A stretch of 64,000 nt of DNA from Klebsormidium nitens (lineage: Eukaryota; Streptophyta; Klebsormidiophyceae; Klebsormidiales; Klebsormidiaceae): positions 186,001 to 250,000 of the forward strand of contig DF236962.1 in the NCBI GenBank assembly GCA_000708835.1, written 5' to 3'. This document shows, in pieces, positions 23,999 to 38,400 of the stretch. A program made the position numbers and the translations under genes. Below the pieces are notes generated by a model, which did no database searches, was not told where the DNA came from, and saw only the letters and a program-made list of their open reading frames with translations. Position 1 is the stretch's first letter; the number at the start of each line of letters is the position of its first letter.

Positions 23999-26900
23999 AT
24001 GGCTTCCACCGCTATGGCTGGCGTCGCCGCCAAGGCCCAGCTTGGGTTCACCAAGTCCACCTTCAGCGGCCAGAGCCTGAAGGCTTCCTCCTCTGCTGTT
24101 GCCCCTGCCGTCAGGGCCAAGGCTGGGATCCGCGCTGCAGGTTACGATGAGGAGCTCAAGAAGACCGCTAAGACCATTGCCACCAAGGGCAGGGGTATCC
24201 TGGCTATGGATGAGTCAAACGCAACCGCAGGGCTCCGTTTGGCTTCCATCGGTGTTGAGAACACCGAGGAGAACCGCCGCCAGTACCGTGAGCTCCTAAC
24301 CACTGCCCCCGGGTTGGGACAGTATGTGTCTGGTGCCATTCTCTTCGAGGAGACCCTGTACCAGTCCACCGCTGACGGCAGGAAGTTCGTGGATGTCTTG
24401 AACGCGGAGAACATTGTTCCTGGAATCAAGGTTGACAAAGTAAGTGGTCAACCGTTGTGCTTGAAGCTGATCTTCGGAAGTGAATGTGCAATACAACATC
24501 GTGAGAGATGCACAGTGGATCTCAAACTCGTACAGGTGCAATGTGTGCAAACAAGCATATTTATAATGCAATGCATTCACCAGCAGATCGGTTTTGCAGC
24601 ATTTGGATTCAAATGGTTGGGAATGGGTACAATCAGATCTAGGCTTGCTTAGCATATTTCTTGCTTATCAGCAAGGAAGGAAGAGTACTGCGCTCTGTAG
24701 GTTGCCATGTTTAGCACAAGTGTACAACAGAAGACATGCTAACAGCAGTGAATGTGACTGTAAATACCTCTGTAGATGCAGAGGATTATCCAATGCTTTG
24801 TGTTGAAAACACGCATATTCGCATATTCCTGGCGCATATGTCAGTGTTCCGGACCTCCGGAGTGGTCTTGGAAGAAAGTTTGTCAGTATTCGCTTTCTGA
24901 TATTGACCAAGCAGCATCTTGACTCTGCAGGGTCTGGTTCCCCTCGCCGGATCCAATGATGAGTCGTGGTGCCAGGGTCTGGATGGGCTTGCTTCAAGGA
25001 CAGCTGCCTACTACAAGGCTGGTGCTCGGTTTGCCAAGTGGTGAGACATTGAAGACACCGAAGCTCTTATCATTGATGCTTTATCGAGCAGTTCGCGAGT
25101 CTTGACTGCTTGCATGAGTTTGCAAGGGCAAGGGAACAGGATCTGTGATGTGCGACCAACAGCAGGCCTGCACGTCCAGATGCTTTGCTAGTCATAAGGG
25201 ATAGACCAGGGGGAAGGATGAGCATTTGTCGATTTGTCGACTTGCACAGACCAGGGGTCCAGTCCAAGTGGAAGAAATCATTCGCAGGAGTATTTGCTAG
25301 GAACCCGCATAGGAGCCAGCATGATCAACAATGTGGTACTGCATAAGTGGCATTGAGCAACCCTCTTTCCGAAGTTGTCGTAGGGTTGAAGGAGTTTGTC
25401 TGAGTTTTGTTTGTACTTTGACTGATAGGTGTTGGTGGATGGGTTGAAATACAGCAGGGTGCCTCCTACAATTTCAGCAGTGGAGCAGTGGTCCAATCCA
25501 GGTCTCCTGAGAGGTTGACAAGTTGTTGGATAAGCAAAATTCAGGTTTCTACACAGCTGTAGCAATCGCAGCATTTCAAAGCATGCTCCTGGAAGGTGTT
25601 ACAGAATATACTAAGTGTTTGAGGTTGGAATTTGCAGGAGAACGGTTGTGAGCATCCCCAACGGCCCTTCCCCTCTGGCTGTGAAGGAGGCTGCCTGGGG
25701 TCTTGCCCGATATGCCGCCATCTCTCAGGTAAGGAGCACTCTGCAACATGGCTCCTTCACCTGCAGAGTCATTTGCTTGCAGATTTTGAACGATCTGTCA
25801 GCATGAGATTTGGTGTGCTGGCTGGTAGATATGTTACCAGGTTCTCGCAAACGATTTTTGAGAACGCTCGCATTCGCAGGAGCACTACTATCAGGTCTCC
25901 ACGGCATTATCAATGGTTGGACTACTGCTAGTGTGGTAACCGCTCAACTGCTTCGGTACTCAATTAGGGTTCAGATAGTCGGGCTTGCACAAGGTCGCAA
26001 TTGGATTACTGCAACAAGCAGACAATGGTCTCCAATGCAGAGGAGACAGGGTTTTCCGCATTTACCAAGTGATGTTCACCTGGTCTGTCCGCGCATCTTC
26101 TTTTTTGGTTTCCATAAGGGCTGCACTTTCTTTGGATTTGCACAAGGCTTGCAGCATCTAGTTCAGCATTTTGCAAGGGAGCACATGTACCACCATAGCA
26201 TCGCTTTTGCATCCACCCTTCTTAAGTTCCTCTGTTCTTCTGCAGGACAACGGCCTCGTCCCCATTGTTGAGCCCGAGATCCTCCTCGACGGCGACCACG
26301 ACATTGACAGGACTCTGGAGGTTGCTATGGATGTGTGGTCAAACACGTTCAAGTACCTGGCAGAAAACAACGTCCTCTTCGAGGGCATCCTCCTGAAGCC
26401 TAGCATGGTCACCCCCGGAGCCCAGCACAAGAACAGGCCCACCCCCGAGCAGGTTGCTGACTACACCCTGACCCTCCTCAGGAGACGCGTCCCCCCCGCC
26501 GTCCCTGGTATCATGGTGAGTGCTGCAAGAGATCGCACTTTGCTTGGACTTGGTAATGTAGGAAGCTGCATGGTAAGAGCAAACGTGCTGGCTCGAGGAA
26601 GCTGAAGTGAGGTTTGAGCAAATACTGAAGCTGTCTGCTTGGAGGAGAGCCAAGTTCGAGCATGAAGCTAATTGTGCGCTGCTGTGATCTTGTCGTGATG
26701 ACCATTTACCTGAATGCATAGGAAGACATGCTCTCTTGCTAGAGGAAGTGCAAGGCAATGACCTAAAAGAAAGTTATGTTTGGTTCTGGCATGAGGAGCG
26801 CACTTCTAATGCGGACGGGAATATCTGAAGCAGTTTGGTTGTTTAGGATTGGACCAGCATGTCTGACACGCTTGTTTTTCCGTCTGCAGTTCCTGTCCGG

Positions 26901-27168
26901 AGGACAGTCCGAGGTCGAGGCCACCCTTAACCTTAACGCCATGAACCAGAGCCCCAACCCGTGGCACGTATCCTTCTCATACGCCCGTGCTCTTCAAAAC
27001 TCCGTCCTGAAGACATGGCAGGGCAAGCCCGAGAACTTCGACAAGGCCCAGCAGGCTTTGTTGATCCGCGCCAAGGCCAACTCTTTGGCCCAGATCGGAA
27101 AGTACAGCGAGGAGGGTGAGGCTGCTGAGGCCAAGCAGGGCATGTACCAGGCCAACTACTCGTACTAA
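23999..27168 (+). CDS. FBA: Fructose-bisphosphate aldolase, class I, plastid-targeted (396 aa)
   Basis: Exons: 23999-24439, 24931-25040, 25638-25728, 26246-26515, 26890-27168, all in phase. The enzyme interconverts fructose 1,6-bisphosphate with dihydroxyacetone phosphate and glyceraldehyde 3-phosphate (and the sedoheptulose equivalent) in the Calvin cycle and plastid glycolysis. The first 45 or so residues are Ser/Ala/Lys-rich with few acids and end VRAKAGIRA, a typical stromal transit peptide. The mature enzyme starts [11 protein letters not shown]. Family signatures are clear: [15 protein letters not shown], the Schiff-base lysine at about 265 in [30 protein letters not shown], and the C-terminal tyrosine (NYSY). 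Length matches plant plastid aldolases. The start context is preceded by a stop and a pyrimidine-rich leader. Confidence 0.97.
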
Positions 27169-28233
27169 ACAGTCTAGGAGTTGTGAGCCAGGTTGAATGT
27201 GTTACATCCATACAGGTGACGTGAATCGTTGTCGGACCTCAGGTTCAGTGTGCTTTGGGGCTTGCAAAGTGTGGCATGTTTGGCCACCGCAGATCAGAAA
27301 GGCACATAAGCATAGGGGGCTTGCCATTCAGGCCTCTAATCCGCGTATGAGTACAGCCCTTGAAACTTTTGAGATACATATTAGCTGCTGCCTTCAGGTC
27401 AAGGCTTTTCTAAACGCACCATTGTGCACACTGCGCCACGTGCTAGCTGTCAATCCGTGCAGTCATTCACAGCACGCCAAGTTCATTATCTTGTTCAACT
27501 GCAATGCCTTCAGCTCTGATGCTACCTCATAGCAAGGAATTGCAGGAGGTATGTTGCATCCCACCATCATGTGGCCGCCAGGGATTCTGCATATCAGTCG
27601 CATTTAGTGCCCACGATAATTCAGGCCATGCTGATGCACTAGAATATAGTTGCATGGAGATTGGAGCGGAGCCAGATTCGCCATAAAATGCCGCACAGAG
27701 TGTACACATGGACAGTTGTGACCAGACCGGCCGGTTGGGCATGATGTGCAGACCCACACTCTGAAATCTTTTGGCTTGGTATTCAATTCAGGCTTCGACC
27801 AACAAGCTGCTTGGTATACAAGCATGAGCGCTATCCATTAGATTTGCGTGGGGCCGGCGAGCTGGACAGCAACCGGTAAGTTTGGATTTGCACTGCGTGC
27901 CATGGGCCGGTGGTGACAAGTTTGTCCATACTCCGGATGTTCTATCACTGTGATATCGGGCCACATATATAGACTGCATGAGCTTTGAATTTGGCCTAGG
28001 GTAGCAAGCATTCGCAAAAAAGTGCATGAACCAAGAATACTGGTTCCGGCCATTGATTTAATGCAGGATCATGGTGCCAAAACACCAATATTGACAGCGA
28101 CGTCTAACAGTGACGCGACCTTTTAGCTTTATATCTAAAGGAACCACTTTTCCAGATGTGCTGCACAATCATCAATACATGGCCTCAACCAACCTTGAAA
28201 TTTTACAACGGCTCAGAAATGAACACCCTGCCG
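27169..28233. other. Intergenic between convergent genes, nothing recognised
   Basis: It holds the 3' flank of the aldolase gene and the 3' flank of the AAR3-like gene on the other strand. Short open frames here have no motifs and overlap on both strands. Confidence 0.4.
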
Positions 28234-31200
28234 TCAAGACGGCGCAACCATCATATGTTCCCCCCAACTCAAGAGCCTCGAATTTTCTTGTTCTCTAATG
28301 CTGTGGTGTGACAAATAACTGCCCCCATGACTAGCCTCAATAGCCCTCGTTTCACCTTGGGGAACCCTCCCTGACGGAGGGCGATGCTCCCCAACCACCA
28401 GATGGGTATGCGATATTCCGTCTACTTGCCTCTTTTGATAGCTGTATAGTCTTGGTCGCTTTGGGAGGCTATCTTCCCCATCACTGCTGCTAGCAGCACT
28501 CTGCATTTCTGCCAACCTTTGAGCAATCAGGTTCACAGACTCCATTTCTTCCCGTTCTTCCGCTGGATCTTTCCGCCTGCGTGAGAACGACGGCTGACCG
28601 TTGAGCATTTTGGACACGCACACGTGTTCAGCTATCAGCAAGAGATTTCGCGCAACAACAAAGGCATCCAGCTATCAATTTCTAGGGTTGGTTGAGCCCC
28701 TTCCATTCGAGCACCCCACCTCACCAGGCCTTGAATCCTGGCAAAGCCACACGAAACGTATCGTTGATAGCATGCGAATCCGCTCAAATTTCAGGAATCC
28801 CGCACAAGCCTGCGAAGTCTGCACCTGGAGTCGTGCAAGCAGTTGACTTTTCAACCGACTGCCTGAGGCACGCATCGGACATGCCTCTCAACGGCCGATA
28901 AGTCCCCAACTTTTAATGAGGTGACCCCAAGAACAAGCAAACTCACCTCCGTTTGCTCCCTGCGGTGGCTACTACCCCAAGCCTGCTTAAGCCCAGGTCC
29001 TCTTCCGCCCCCCAGCCTCCGCTAGTGCTTGCCGCCAGCGGACTGCTGGTGTCACACCGGCACATGCCCTCCAATTCGACGCCGCAGGAAGGACACGCGA
29101 CCCTCCTCCTGGCAAGCACAACACTTCGAACAGTAAGTCATGGCTAGCGTCGGCCGTCAGGTAAGCTACTGCCACTCGCTACATAAAGCTGCTTATCGCA
29201 CTCGCTTCTTTCCAACCAAGTTCCATCATGAGAGGATGAGTCGAGGCCGGAAGGTCGCACTAACTGAGGAGCGACCCGACGGACGGACCGGCCGACTTGA
29301 GTAAGCACACGAAGCACCAGCAAACCAATTTTGAACGCAAAACGAGTCCTGCCCGAAGAATTGCCTTCATAACCAGGCGCTCCGCCTCGAGTGGGACCTC
29401 GAGCTCGTTCTGTTGTCGAAACGCGAGAAGATCAGACCAGGCCAGCTGTACTACCCCTCTTATTAGACAAGACCATCGGGTGAGATTCATACTGAAAGGG
29501 TGAGGGCAGACAAAAGGAAAAGGAGGCTGCCTTACCGACACATGATGGCCACGAAGTCGTCAATCAACACGGGCCACGCCCCTTCCGGGTCGTAGTTGCT
29601 TAAGTCCTCGTGGATACTTCTGCTAAAGTCCAACACTTGGCGCCACGTGTCTTCTGTAATAGCATGCTTCTGGTGCACCTAATAAGAGAGGTCAGCGGAT
29701 AAGTAAGACAGGACCCGTTAATGTACTGATTGCAAGCACGTCAGCTCTCGGAGAACCCATGAAAGTCCCGAATTTTGATGTAGACGGAGTTCATGGTCGA
29801 ACCGACAGTCATGGCAAATCAGGCCCGAAATGCCAAAGTTTCACAGGAACTGGCTGAAGCTGAGATCTCGTCTTCAGCCCCTGAGATTCTTCGTTACACA
29901 CCATAATCAAAACAGGTAACTACCTACAAAGGACTCAAGGAGGGAAAGGATTGTCCAACTAACCAGGGTGGGTCGAGACATGAAGGATTGGGCATATCGC
30001 ACTTCTCAGCCGCGACCTTTCACTTCGACTTTACAAGAAGGTGCGTGCATAGTTTCACAAACCTCAATCGAGGGATGATCATCAGCTGCATCCTGGCACA
30101 AACACAAAGGCGAATCCGGTTCCGCAAGGAGCTGCCAAGTCTCTCTGCTTCTCCTTTGCAGACCGGCTTTGCTAGGGGCAACTACGACGGGTGTTTGAAG
30201 TTTACGATTTACCCGAACGAAACTGCACCACTGATCGAGTAGCCTGAAACGCCCGGCCAACACAAGCCTCCATGCATCAATAGCCCCCTCAACACCTGGG
30301 AAGAACGTGATCAGATTTGTAAGCGATCACAAGCCATCCTGAGGAACTTTCGGCACTTCAAATGGTAACTACTCGACAGCAAGTATCCAAGAGCAAGCGG
30401 CGAGCCCCAAACCAGGGAAGCAGATTTCGGTTTTCTGGCCGAGGAATGGAATTGGACCGAAGCACAACTACACATCAGTGAGTCAAGAACCAGATATGCA
30501 GCACATGCTGAGCAGTCCTGGACCCAACATGACATAGGGGCAGATATGGAAAGAAGAATCACCCTCCATGATGAGGAGTCACAGGTTCCATTCACTCACT
30601 GAGATTCTTCTGTCCTCGTTCGCGTGCGACAAAGAAGACAAACCGGTAGAAGATACCATACCGAGATGTATCCAGCAACTGCACGAACAGGTAGGTTGAG
30701 ATCATTTTCGCGATTGGGGATTGGTGATTCTTGGAAGCCCTCAGGAAATCAGATGCACCCATCTGGCTGGGGCGACGTTGAGTTGTAGGGTGCAAGCTTT
30801 TTGGGTTTAACCTCATCTCTGAGGGAGCTGTGCACTGTCCATGTCTCTCATAGCATCAATTCTCCAACACACCATTACAAGACATTGATTATCGACCAAC
30901 CGAAGTCAAATCAGACCCAGCAGTAAACCTGGGAGACGATGACCTATCAAGAGTGGCCTCATACCTCCCCTCGCAACTCTGAAGCGAGCCTCCGTAAAGT
31001 GTTCAAAGACGCACGCCTGCAAGAATAACGATGTGTGGCAGCATCAGTCAAGAGGATGCAGTCACCGAACACGGTACTCTCGACCGTTCGAGAGTCGAGG
31101 CCAATGCTGCCTCCTCTTTGTGCCTGCTTAAGCTATTAACAACCCACATGTAGTAGCTAAGCAGTGCAAGACTGGAAACTCGGGCCCATGGCCCATTGAG

Positions 31201-31679
31201 AAGGCGGCTTTGTGAAGAAAACCACTATTGACATTGTGTAGTGTGAATGAACGCCAAGGTCAAGGTGACTAAGGGATCAAGAGAAAGAAGAGTCCATCAG
31301 ATCAGGATGCGAACCTCACCCCACCAGATTATGAGATTCAATGTATGACAAAAGGGGCGCCAGTCTGGCCCTTGTGCCGGCGGCACTATCCTCTTTCAAA
31401 AGAATACCTGCAGAGCACTCAGGAAGAAAGTTCAGATACTCTTCAAGTTTGCCGGACACTTCAATTGTAAAGACAGGAGAACTATCAGTCATCGAGCGAA
31501 CATATCAAGGTACCAGACCCGTGCCCCGCGCATATCCTGACCAGGAGCAATCATCAGTGACAATACTCACTCTGGTATTCACAATAAACCGTGCGAAGGT
31601 TGTTGATCTCCGGGAGAGCTTGATTGTACGGCTGTGACCTTGACCACTCATCCGCATCTTCCATCATGCCATCCTCCAT
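28234..31679 (-). CDS. AAR3: AAR3-like DCN1/DCUN1 domain protein (cullin neddylation factor), about 315 aa
   Basis: Seven exons on minus: 31679-31571, 31458-31320, 31016-30965, 30678-30600, 30295-30213, 29678-29536, 28576-28234. Every junction keeps phase. The DCUN1/PONY domain covers about residues 40-202, with [59 protein letters not shown] and [16 protein letters not shown]. These match AAR3 of Arabidopsis more closely than the UBA-bearing DCN1 type; no UBA domain is present. DCN1-like proteins help E2 load NEDD8/RUB onto cullins, and AAR3 affects auxin-analogue response in roots. The C-terminal 113 residues are charged and Ser-rich ([14 protein letters not shown]) and not conserved as far as can be seen. 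The acceptor of exon 2 is the weakest junction. [12 protein letters not shown] offers three nearby in-frame starts. It is divergent from the beta-COP gene, 819 bp away. Confidence 0.9.
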
Positions 31680-32498
31680 TGTGCTGTCTGATGTTGCAGG
31701 CAAATAGTGAGCCCTTCCACCTTCTGCCCTTCTTCTTCCAAACTTTCTAGCACAGACAACTACCAGCTCTGACTTACCACCAGCTATCTATTATCAACAA
31801 ATCGTCATAAGTTGTATTCCGTCTACCCCGCCACCACCACTGCAAAACGCGGCATAAGAAGGTGCACAATTGTGGTGCGAGATAGCGCTTTTGTAAGAAA
31901 TGGTTTGCAAAATTGCCTCCAGCTCCTCAACTCCGACTCTGAGCGCCTCCACCTGGTCCAATCTGCTGTTCTCTTGCCCAAAGTTTTCTGCTTGCGAGAC
32001 TCCGACTCGGACATGCAAGTTCAACTTCAGACGGCGCTGCGCCGCTGGCCATTTTGGTCGTGATGTACGAAGGATAGATCTCGGAGAACCCCTTGCGAAA
32101 CACCGGGATACAGATCCAAGACGTCCGCGAAATTCTGAAATTGAGTCATTCTGAAACTGGAGACCCTCATATCGATATTTCCGACTTATCCGCTTCGCTT
32201 ACCTACTAAGAAATTGGTTTCCTGTCTGGACTCTGGACTCGATTGCTGGAGTCACTTCAACAGACCTGCAGTCACTGTTCAGGGCGCGTGGGGTAGCGCC
32301 ACAGAGCAGCTCGAAAGACAATTTGGAAGCAGGAGAAGGAGCACCGTGACAGAGGACGCAGGAAGGTGTGAGCAAGCCAGTTCGGATTGTTTATTGGTAT
32401 TATGGAAGTAGCATTTGGCCTCTGTCGGAACTGCATAGGATCAGCTGTGCGTGTGTAGAGCAAAGAAACCCCTCACGGCGCAAAAAAGGGCGGGCAAG
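31680..32498. promoter_or_regulatory. Bidirectional intergenic region (AAR3-like / beta-COP)
   Basis: About 0.8 kb separates two divergent start codons and contains no recognised gene. It must hold both 5' UTRs and promoters, probably with shared elements. No TATA box could be assigned with confidence. Confidence 0.5.
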
Positions 32499-35400
32499 AT
32501 GGAGAAACCGTGTCATTTGCTGGTGCATTTTGACAAGGGCACCCCCGCCTTGGCCAATGAGATCAAGTCGGATTTGGAGGGGAGCGATGTCGTCAGGAAG
32601 CAGGATGCAATGAAGAAAGCAATTATGCTCCTGCTGAATGGGGAGCAGCTCCCGACACTGTTTATCACCATAGTGCGCTACGTGCTCCCTTCAGAGGATC
32701 ACACAGTGCAGAAGCTCCTTCTGCTGTACCTGGAGATAATTGACAAGACGGATGCGGCGGGGAAGGTCCTCCCAGAGATGATTCTCATTTGCCAGAATCT
32801 GCGCAACAATCTGCAGCACCCGAACGAGTATCTGCGGGGGGTCACGCTGAGGTTCCTGTGCAGAATCCAGGAGAGGGAGCTGCTTGAGCCGCTGATCCCG
32901 TCTATCCAGGCCAACTTGGAGCATCGGCACTCCTTTGTGCGCAAGAACGCCGTGCTCGCAGTCAACGCCATCTACAAGCTTCCTCATGCGGAGGACTTCC
33001 TGCAAGATGCGCCAGAGTTGATTGAGCGCTTCTTAGGCAATGAGCAGGACGCCTCGGCGCGGCGCAATGCGTTCCTTATGCTCTACCACAGCTCGCAGGA
33101 GCGGGCCGTCCACTTCCTCCTCTCCAATCTGGACAACGTCCCCAACTGGCCCGACATCATGCAGATGGTCGTGCTGGAGCTCATCCGCAAGGTTTGCCGC
33201 ACAAACCCTGGCGAGAAGGGCAAGTACATCAAGATCATCCTCACTCTCCTGGGGACCACATCCACTGCTGTGGTCTACGAGTGCGCTGGTACTCTGGTTG
33301 CGCTCTCATCCGCCCCCACCGCCATCAGGGCGGCGGCAAACAGCTACTGCCAACTCCTGGTTTCAGAGAGCGACAACAACGTCAAGCTGATCATCCTGGA
33401 CCGGTTGCAGGTGAGGAATCTCAGGATGGATCTCAATTGTCTGATGACATTTTCTGAGGCATTCTTACTATACGCCACCAATGTCCCGGTGGCAGCTGAT
33501 TTCTGGATTTATTGCATTCTGCTGATTTGCAGACATTTCATTATCACAAGTTGGGATTGATGACACTGCTACGTTTGTGGAGTCCTGCTTGCTTGCCCGC
33601 TTCATCTTCACTGGATTGTTCATCTGGCTTATCCCAACTTGACAGATCTTCCACAACGCGCCATAAGCAGTGCCTAGAAGGTTTTCTGGTTCGCTGTAAT
33701 CAGGGGTGTAGAAACCTTGTTCTTGGGCCCCATTTTATAGGCCACAGAAAAGCTGGAAAAGTTTATGGATTTCCTCTTTTAGGCACTTTGTGCTTGTCAG
33801 CTCTCCAGATTGTGCAGATGGTGACTAATGGATTTGATCCCTCTACGGGCTCAAGTCCTTCCCACTAGAAGGTGTTGGTTGTTTTGTCCATCAGCCAAGT
33901 AATACTTCAATGGAACGCTCGACAGTTCCCCTGTAGCAAGTTAGCCTTTCAACATAGAACGGGAGGTCAGCTTTCTTCTTCCATAAACAAATTTCTGTAG
34001 AAGTCCTATAGATTGAGATACTGCAATCTTAGCTTGATGACCTTACGTCTCCAGGAACTCAAGTCCAGCCACCGGGAGGTGATGGTTGACATGATCATGG
34101 ACGTGCTGCGCGTGCTGTCCAGCCCCAACATGGACATCCGGCGCAAGACGCTGGACATTGCGCTGGACCTGATCACGCCGCGCAACATCGACGAGGTCGT
34201 GCTCACGCTCAAGAAGGAGGTGGTCAAGACGCAAAACAAGGAGCTGGAGAAAGTGGGGGAGTACCGGCAGATGCTCGTGCAGGTAAGTGGGGCTGGCATG
34301 AACTGTGAGCAGCTTGTTTGCACATCAGCAGGGGCTGCTTTGTACAACTTCAATCTCAGAAAGGACAGGTCGCCTGAGCAAGGGTTGTTTTGACCACCTG
34401 ATTCATTGCAAGCAGTTGCAAATAAGTCTTCGAGGGAGTGTGGCTGGATACTGAGAAATGCACTTTCAGTGAGATTGAAGGATTCGTTGGAGATTCCTCC
34501 TTTGCGCTTTACAGTCAACGGTGCTGAATGCCTGCAGATTGCTTCCAAAGACTCAATCTGATTCAATCTAGAACCACGCAAGCAAACCTTTCCAGCACTG
34601 CTCGCTCGCCAATTCTGCAGAGTACTGACCAACTCCTAAAGACTCGGCAACAATGTTGCCTTCAAATCAGCTCCATCCAAGTACATTCTTCTACCTTCCC
34701 TTCCCTTTGTTTACAAGGCAAACCGCAAGTAACCCTCCACTAACCCTTCATTCCTGGACTTCAGGCGATTCACAACTGCGCCATCAAGTTCCCCGACGTC
34801 GCCAGCAGCGTGGTGCACGTGCTGATGGACTTCCTCGGCGACAGCAACACGGCATCGGCGCTCGATGTGGTCTTCTTTGTGCGCGAGATCATCGAGACCA
34901 ACCCCAAGCTGCGCGAGTCCATTGTGACGCGCCTCCTCGACACCTTCTCCCAGATCCGCTCCGCACGCGTCTGTGCGTGCGCGCTGTGGATCATCGGCGA
35001 GTACTGCCAGTCGCTGCCCGAGGTGGAGTCCGGCCTCAGGTATGTTCCTTGCGAACCTCTGCTGCTAGGTCAAAAAATCTTAAGGTATGGTCTACAGGTA
35101 ACGAGTTGCAGGCTCTTCTTCCACCCCGTCTCAAGCAGTAGCTCTTTCTGCATGGCCGAGTGATTCTTCTCTCACAACCTATGTGGACAAGCTTTACCGT
35201 TCGCAACAAGGAACTGGTGACTTAAAGTAAACACGTCACAGAAGGAATCTGAAAGGGCTCCGCTGAATGACCTGATGGTGGGCAGCCTACCACGTGCCTT
35301 CATGCGTTCAAGGTCTTGGTTTCGATCCTTTCGCAGCTTCAATTGAGTTCACAGTTTGATGGCTAGTCCCTCAGGTCCGTCGGGTCCACCGCGACCCTCG

Positions 35401-38400
35401 GAAAGTCCGCTTTTGGAGAACGGATGTAAGAGATGGTGAAGCACCTGAGGACCATCAACTGACATCACGCATCCACCTCCACTCGTCTGAACAGTAGGAG
35501 CCCGAAACTTCGTAGGTAACATCGATTCTGCTCTCTCGTGTTCTTTTTCCTGACGATTCTGGCTTCTCTTTCCGTAGCACGATCAAGACCTCCCTCGGCG
35601 ACCTCCCCTTCTTCACCGAGGAAGAGGCCCCCGCCGAGAACAACGAGAGCAAGCCCGCGCCGACGTCCGTCACGCCCGTCGTGTCGTCCAAGCGTCCGGC
35701 GGTCCTCGCAGACGGTACGTATGCCACCCAGAGCGCTGCGGTGGAGCTCGCGGCCGTTGCGCCGACCACGACGTTGGCGGCGGCGGCAGCCGCGGCGGCG
35801 AACCTCCGGGCGCTGCTTCTGACGGGTGACTTCTTCCTGGGGTCGGTCATTGCGACGACGCTCACGAAGCTGGTGCTGCGGTTAGAGGACCTGCATGCTT
35901 CCAAGGTGAGGCTTAGTCTGTGTTGCAAAGCGGTTGCGAAGGAAGTTGTTCGAAGTAGGTTTGGAGGGTTGTCCCTTGCTGGTCAGATCGGCGTATAAGG
36001 AGTTGCTTCAATATCGATCTGATCTACTCAGAACGAGCTTGTGCCGTTAGAAAAATAAAGGCTTCCGCATGTGACGAGGAGTCGCGGGTTGCAAACCGTC
36101 ATTTGGAGGCCTCATTGCACAGCCTGCTGGACGTTCACCAACACGTACCATATAGATTCCAACACTGTCCGCTGCAACATTTAGCACTGCAAAAGAGGTT
36201 TTAGAATTCCCAACTTTCGACCCAACTAAAGGATATTCACACTGTTCGCTAAGAAAGGGTCCCTATGAGCATTTCATCCCGTATTGGAGAGCAACGTCAT
36301 TCTTGCAGTGCTGTCTGCTCCACTCGTATCTTGCCAGAGCGTTACGACAGGGGCGTTTGAGTTGTCTCGAGTCCAACACGTTGTATCCACGCCTTCTCAC
36401 TTGCTGCTCCAGGTCGCGATCAACAAGGCGACCGCGGAGGCGCTCCTGTACCTCGTCTCCATCCTGCGGCTGGGCGAGTCCACGGCTCTCCCCCACCCGA
36501 TCGACGACGACTCCCGGGACCGCATCACGCTCGCGGTGCGCATCCTGTCGAGCCCGAGTGACGTCATGCGGCTCGTGTGGCTCAAGTACTGCCAGGACAG
36601 CTTCCGCAAGATGATTGTGGAGAAGCAGGCGCGCGAGACGGAGGAGTCGCGCGCCAAGCAGGCTGTCGCGTCCGCGCAGCCGGATGACCTCATCGACTTC
36701 TACCACCTCAAGAGTAGGAAGGTGAGGCGGCTGGTCGGTCGAAAGTTTGAGGTCCGACTGTTTATTCGTTTCGGACTCGAAACGCAGGGAGGTGGTCTTC
36801 TTCGAGGCTCATGTAGCAGGAGAATCGAGAAGTTGATTTGTAGTGATTACTGCCCAGGGATTAGTCACCAATGTGTATCATGCGCAGCTGACGAATGTTG
36901 GAGATGTCAATGTTTAGAAGATGATGCAAATGCAGCCCGGGTCGGAAACCTGATATATACGTTGAGGTCTTGAATCAGGGCGTCTCCCAGTAGCCTAAAA
37001 ATGTCGCACACTCCAAATCAGGGTGTACGATACTTTTCTATGCACTCATGAGGAAGTCAGGGAGACTGTCCAAAACGATACCAGCCAACTCCGTTTTGCA
37101 TGTTGGAAAAAGTCGGTTTACGACATGAGTTTGAAAAAGTATGTCATTTGCGCTTTGCCGACTTGGGACTACGTCCGGACTCTTTCAAGACCGCTCGACA
37201 TGATCAGAGATCTAGCGACCGGACAGAAGCCCTGTTGTTCCCCAGATCCCGTTGTCACAGTGGCGTAGTTGAAGCCCTTGTTTTGTGAGCAGCCGGAGTT
37301 GTATGCAACCCTGCAGTCAATGCCATACTAGTGTGCTTACGATTCATCGAACTTCTTTTGGCGTTTCAGGGCCTGAGCCAGGTGGAGCTGGAGGACGAGG
37401 TGCAGAACGACCTGAAGCGCGCGACGGGCGAGATCTCCAAGGAGAGCGAGGGCATCCGCAAGCTCAACCGGGTGCTGCAGCTAACGGGCTTCAGCGACCC
37501 CGTGTACGCAGAGGCCTACGTCACTGTGCACCAGGTACGGTCTTGCGCATGTAAACTATCGCTCGCTGTCTAACCTTCGTCTTAAAAGCTTGATTTGCAC
37601 AAGAGAGAACTGACGAGGTACAACTCTGCAGTACCGGTCGCGCTTGAAATCAGTTTTGATGGCGCGGGCTTGCCCAATTCACTATGGGCAGATTGGGCTT
37701 GGTTGGTGACTGCAGCTACTCCTGCCCGGCTTTTTTAGTGCTTCTTCATCATTTTTGCTAGCTGATGCTCCAAAATGAATGGCGCCCCGAAAGTATCAAT
37801 GCTTTCTGTGGTCCGTTGGATGCAACAACAATCGTGCGAGGAGACATTACGACTTTGTCTGGCACACTTGCAAAATGTCGCTGTTCACCGCAAAGAGGCA
37901 AGTAGTACAAACAATCTGATCCGTGCCAGTCGCTTACTTGGAAAGGAATTAAGAAAGCCGGAGGAGAAGAAAAGGTCTGTACGGCGATTCTAAAGTTTTT
38001 CATCCACGGAAGCCCATGGCACGTGTACCAATTCTTATCCGTCCGATTCTGCAGTACGACATCGTGTTGGACGTGACGGTGGTGAACCGGACGAGCGAGA
38101 CGCTGCAGAACCTGTGCTTGGAGTTGGCGACCATGGGGGACCTCAAGCTGGTGGAGCGGCCGCAGAACTACACGCTCGGGCCGGAGGCCAGCAAGCAGAT
38201 CCGGGCCAACATCAAGGTGGGTTAACGCTTGGGTCAGCGCTCGGTTTACAGGCTCAATTCGCGCAGCCTCGTTATGGCCATATCCTGGTCTCTGTCAGGA
38301 CCTGTTCCTGATCCAATTGGGTTCTCGTTGCTTGCTCTGATTCGACACAATCCGGACGCTCGGAACGTAGAAAACACGCCCATTTGCTTGTGAGCGTTCT

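Noticed and set aside
32451-32498. Upstream in-frame ATG for beta-COP
   Set aside because: Plant beta-COP begins MEKP, matching 32499. The extra 16 residues have no family support and probably lie in the 5' UTR.
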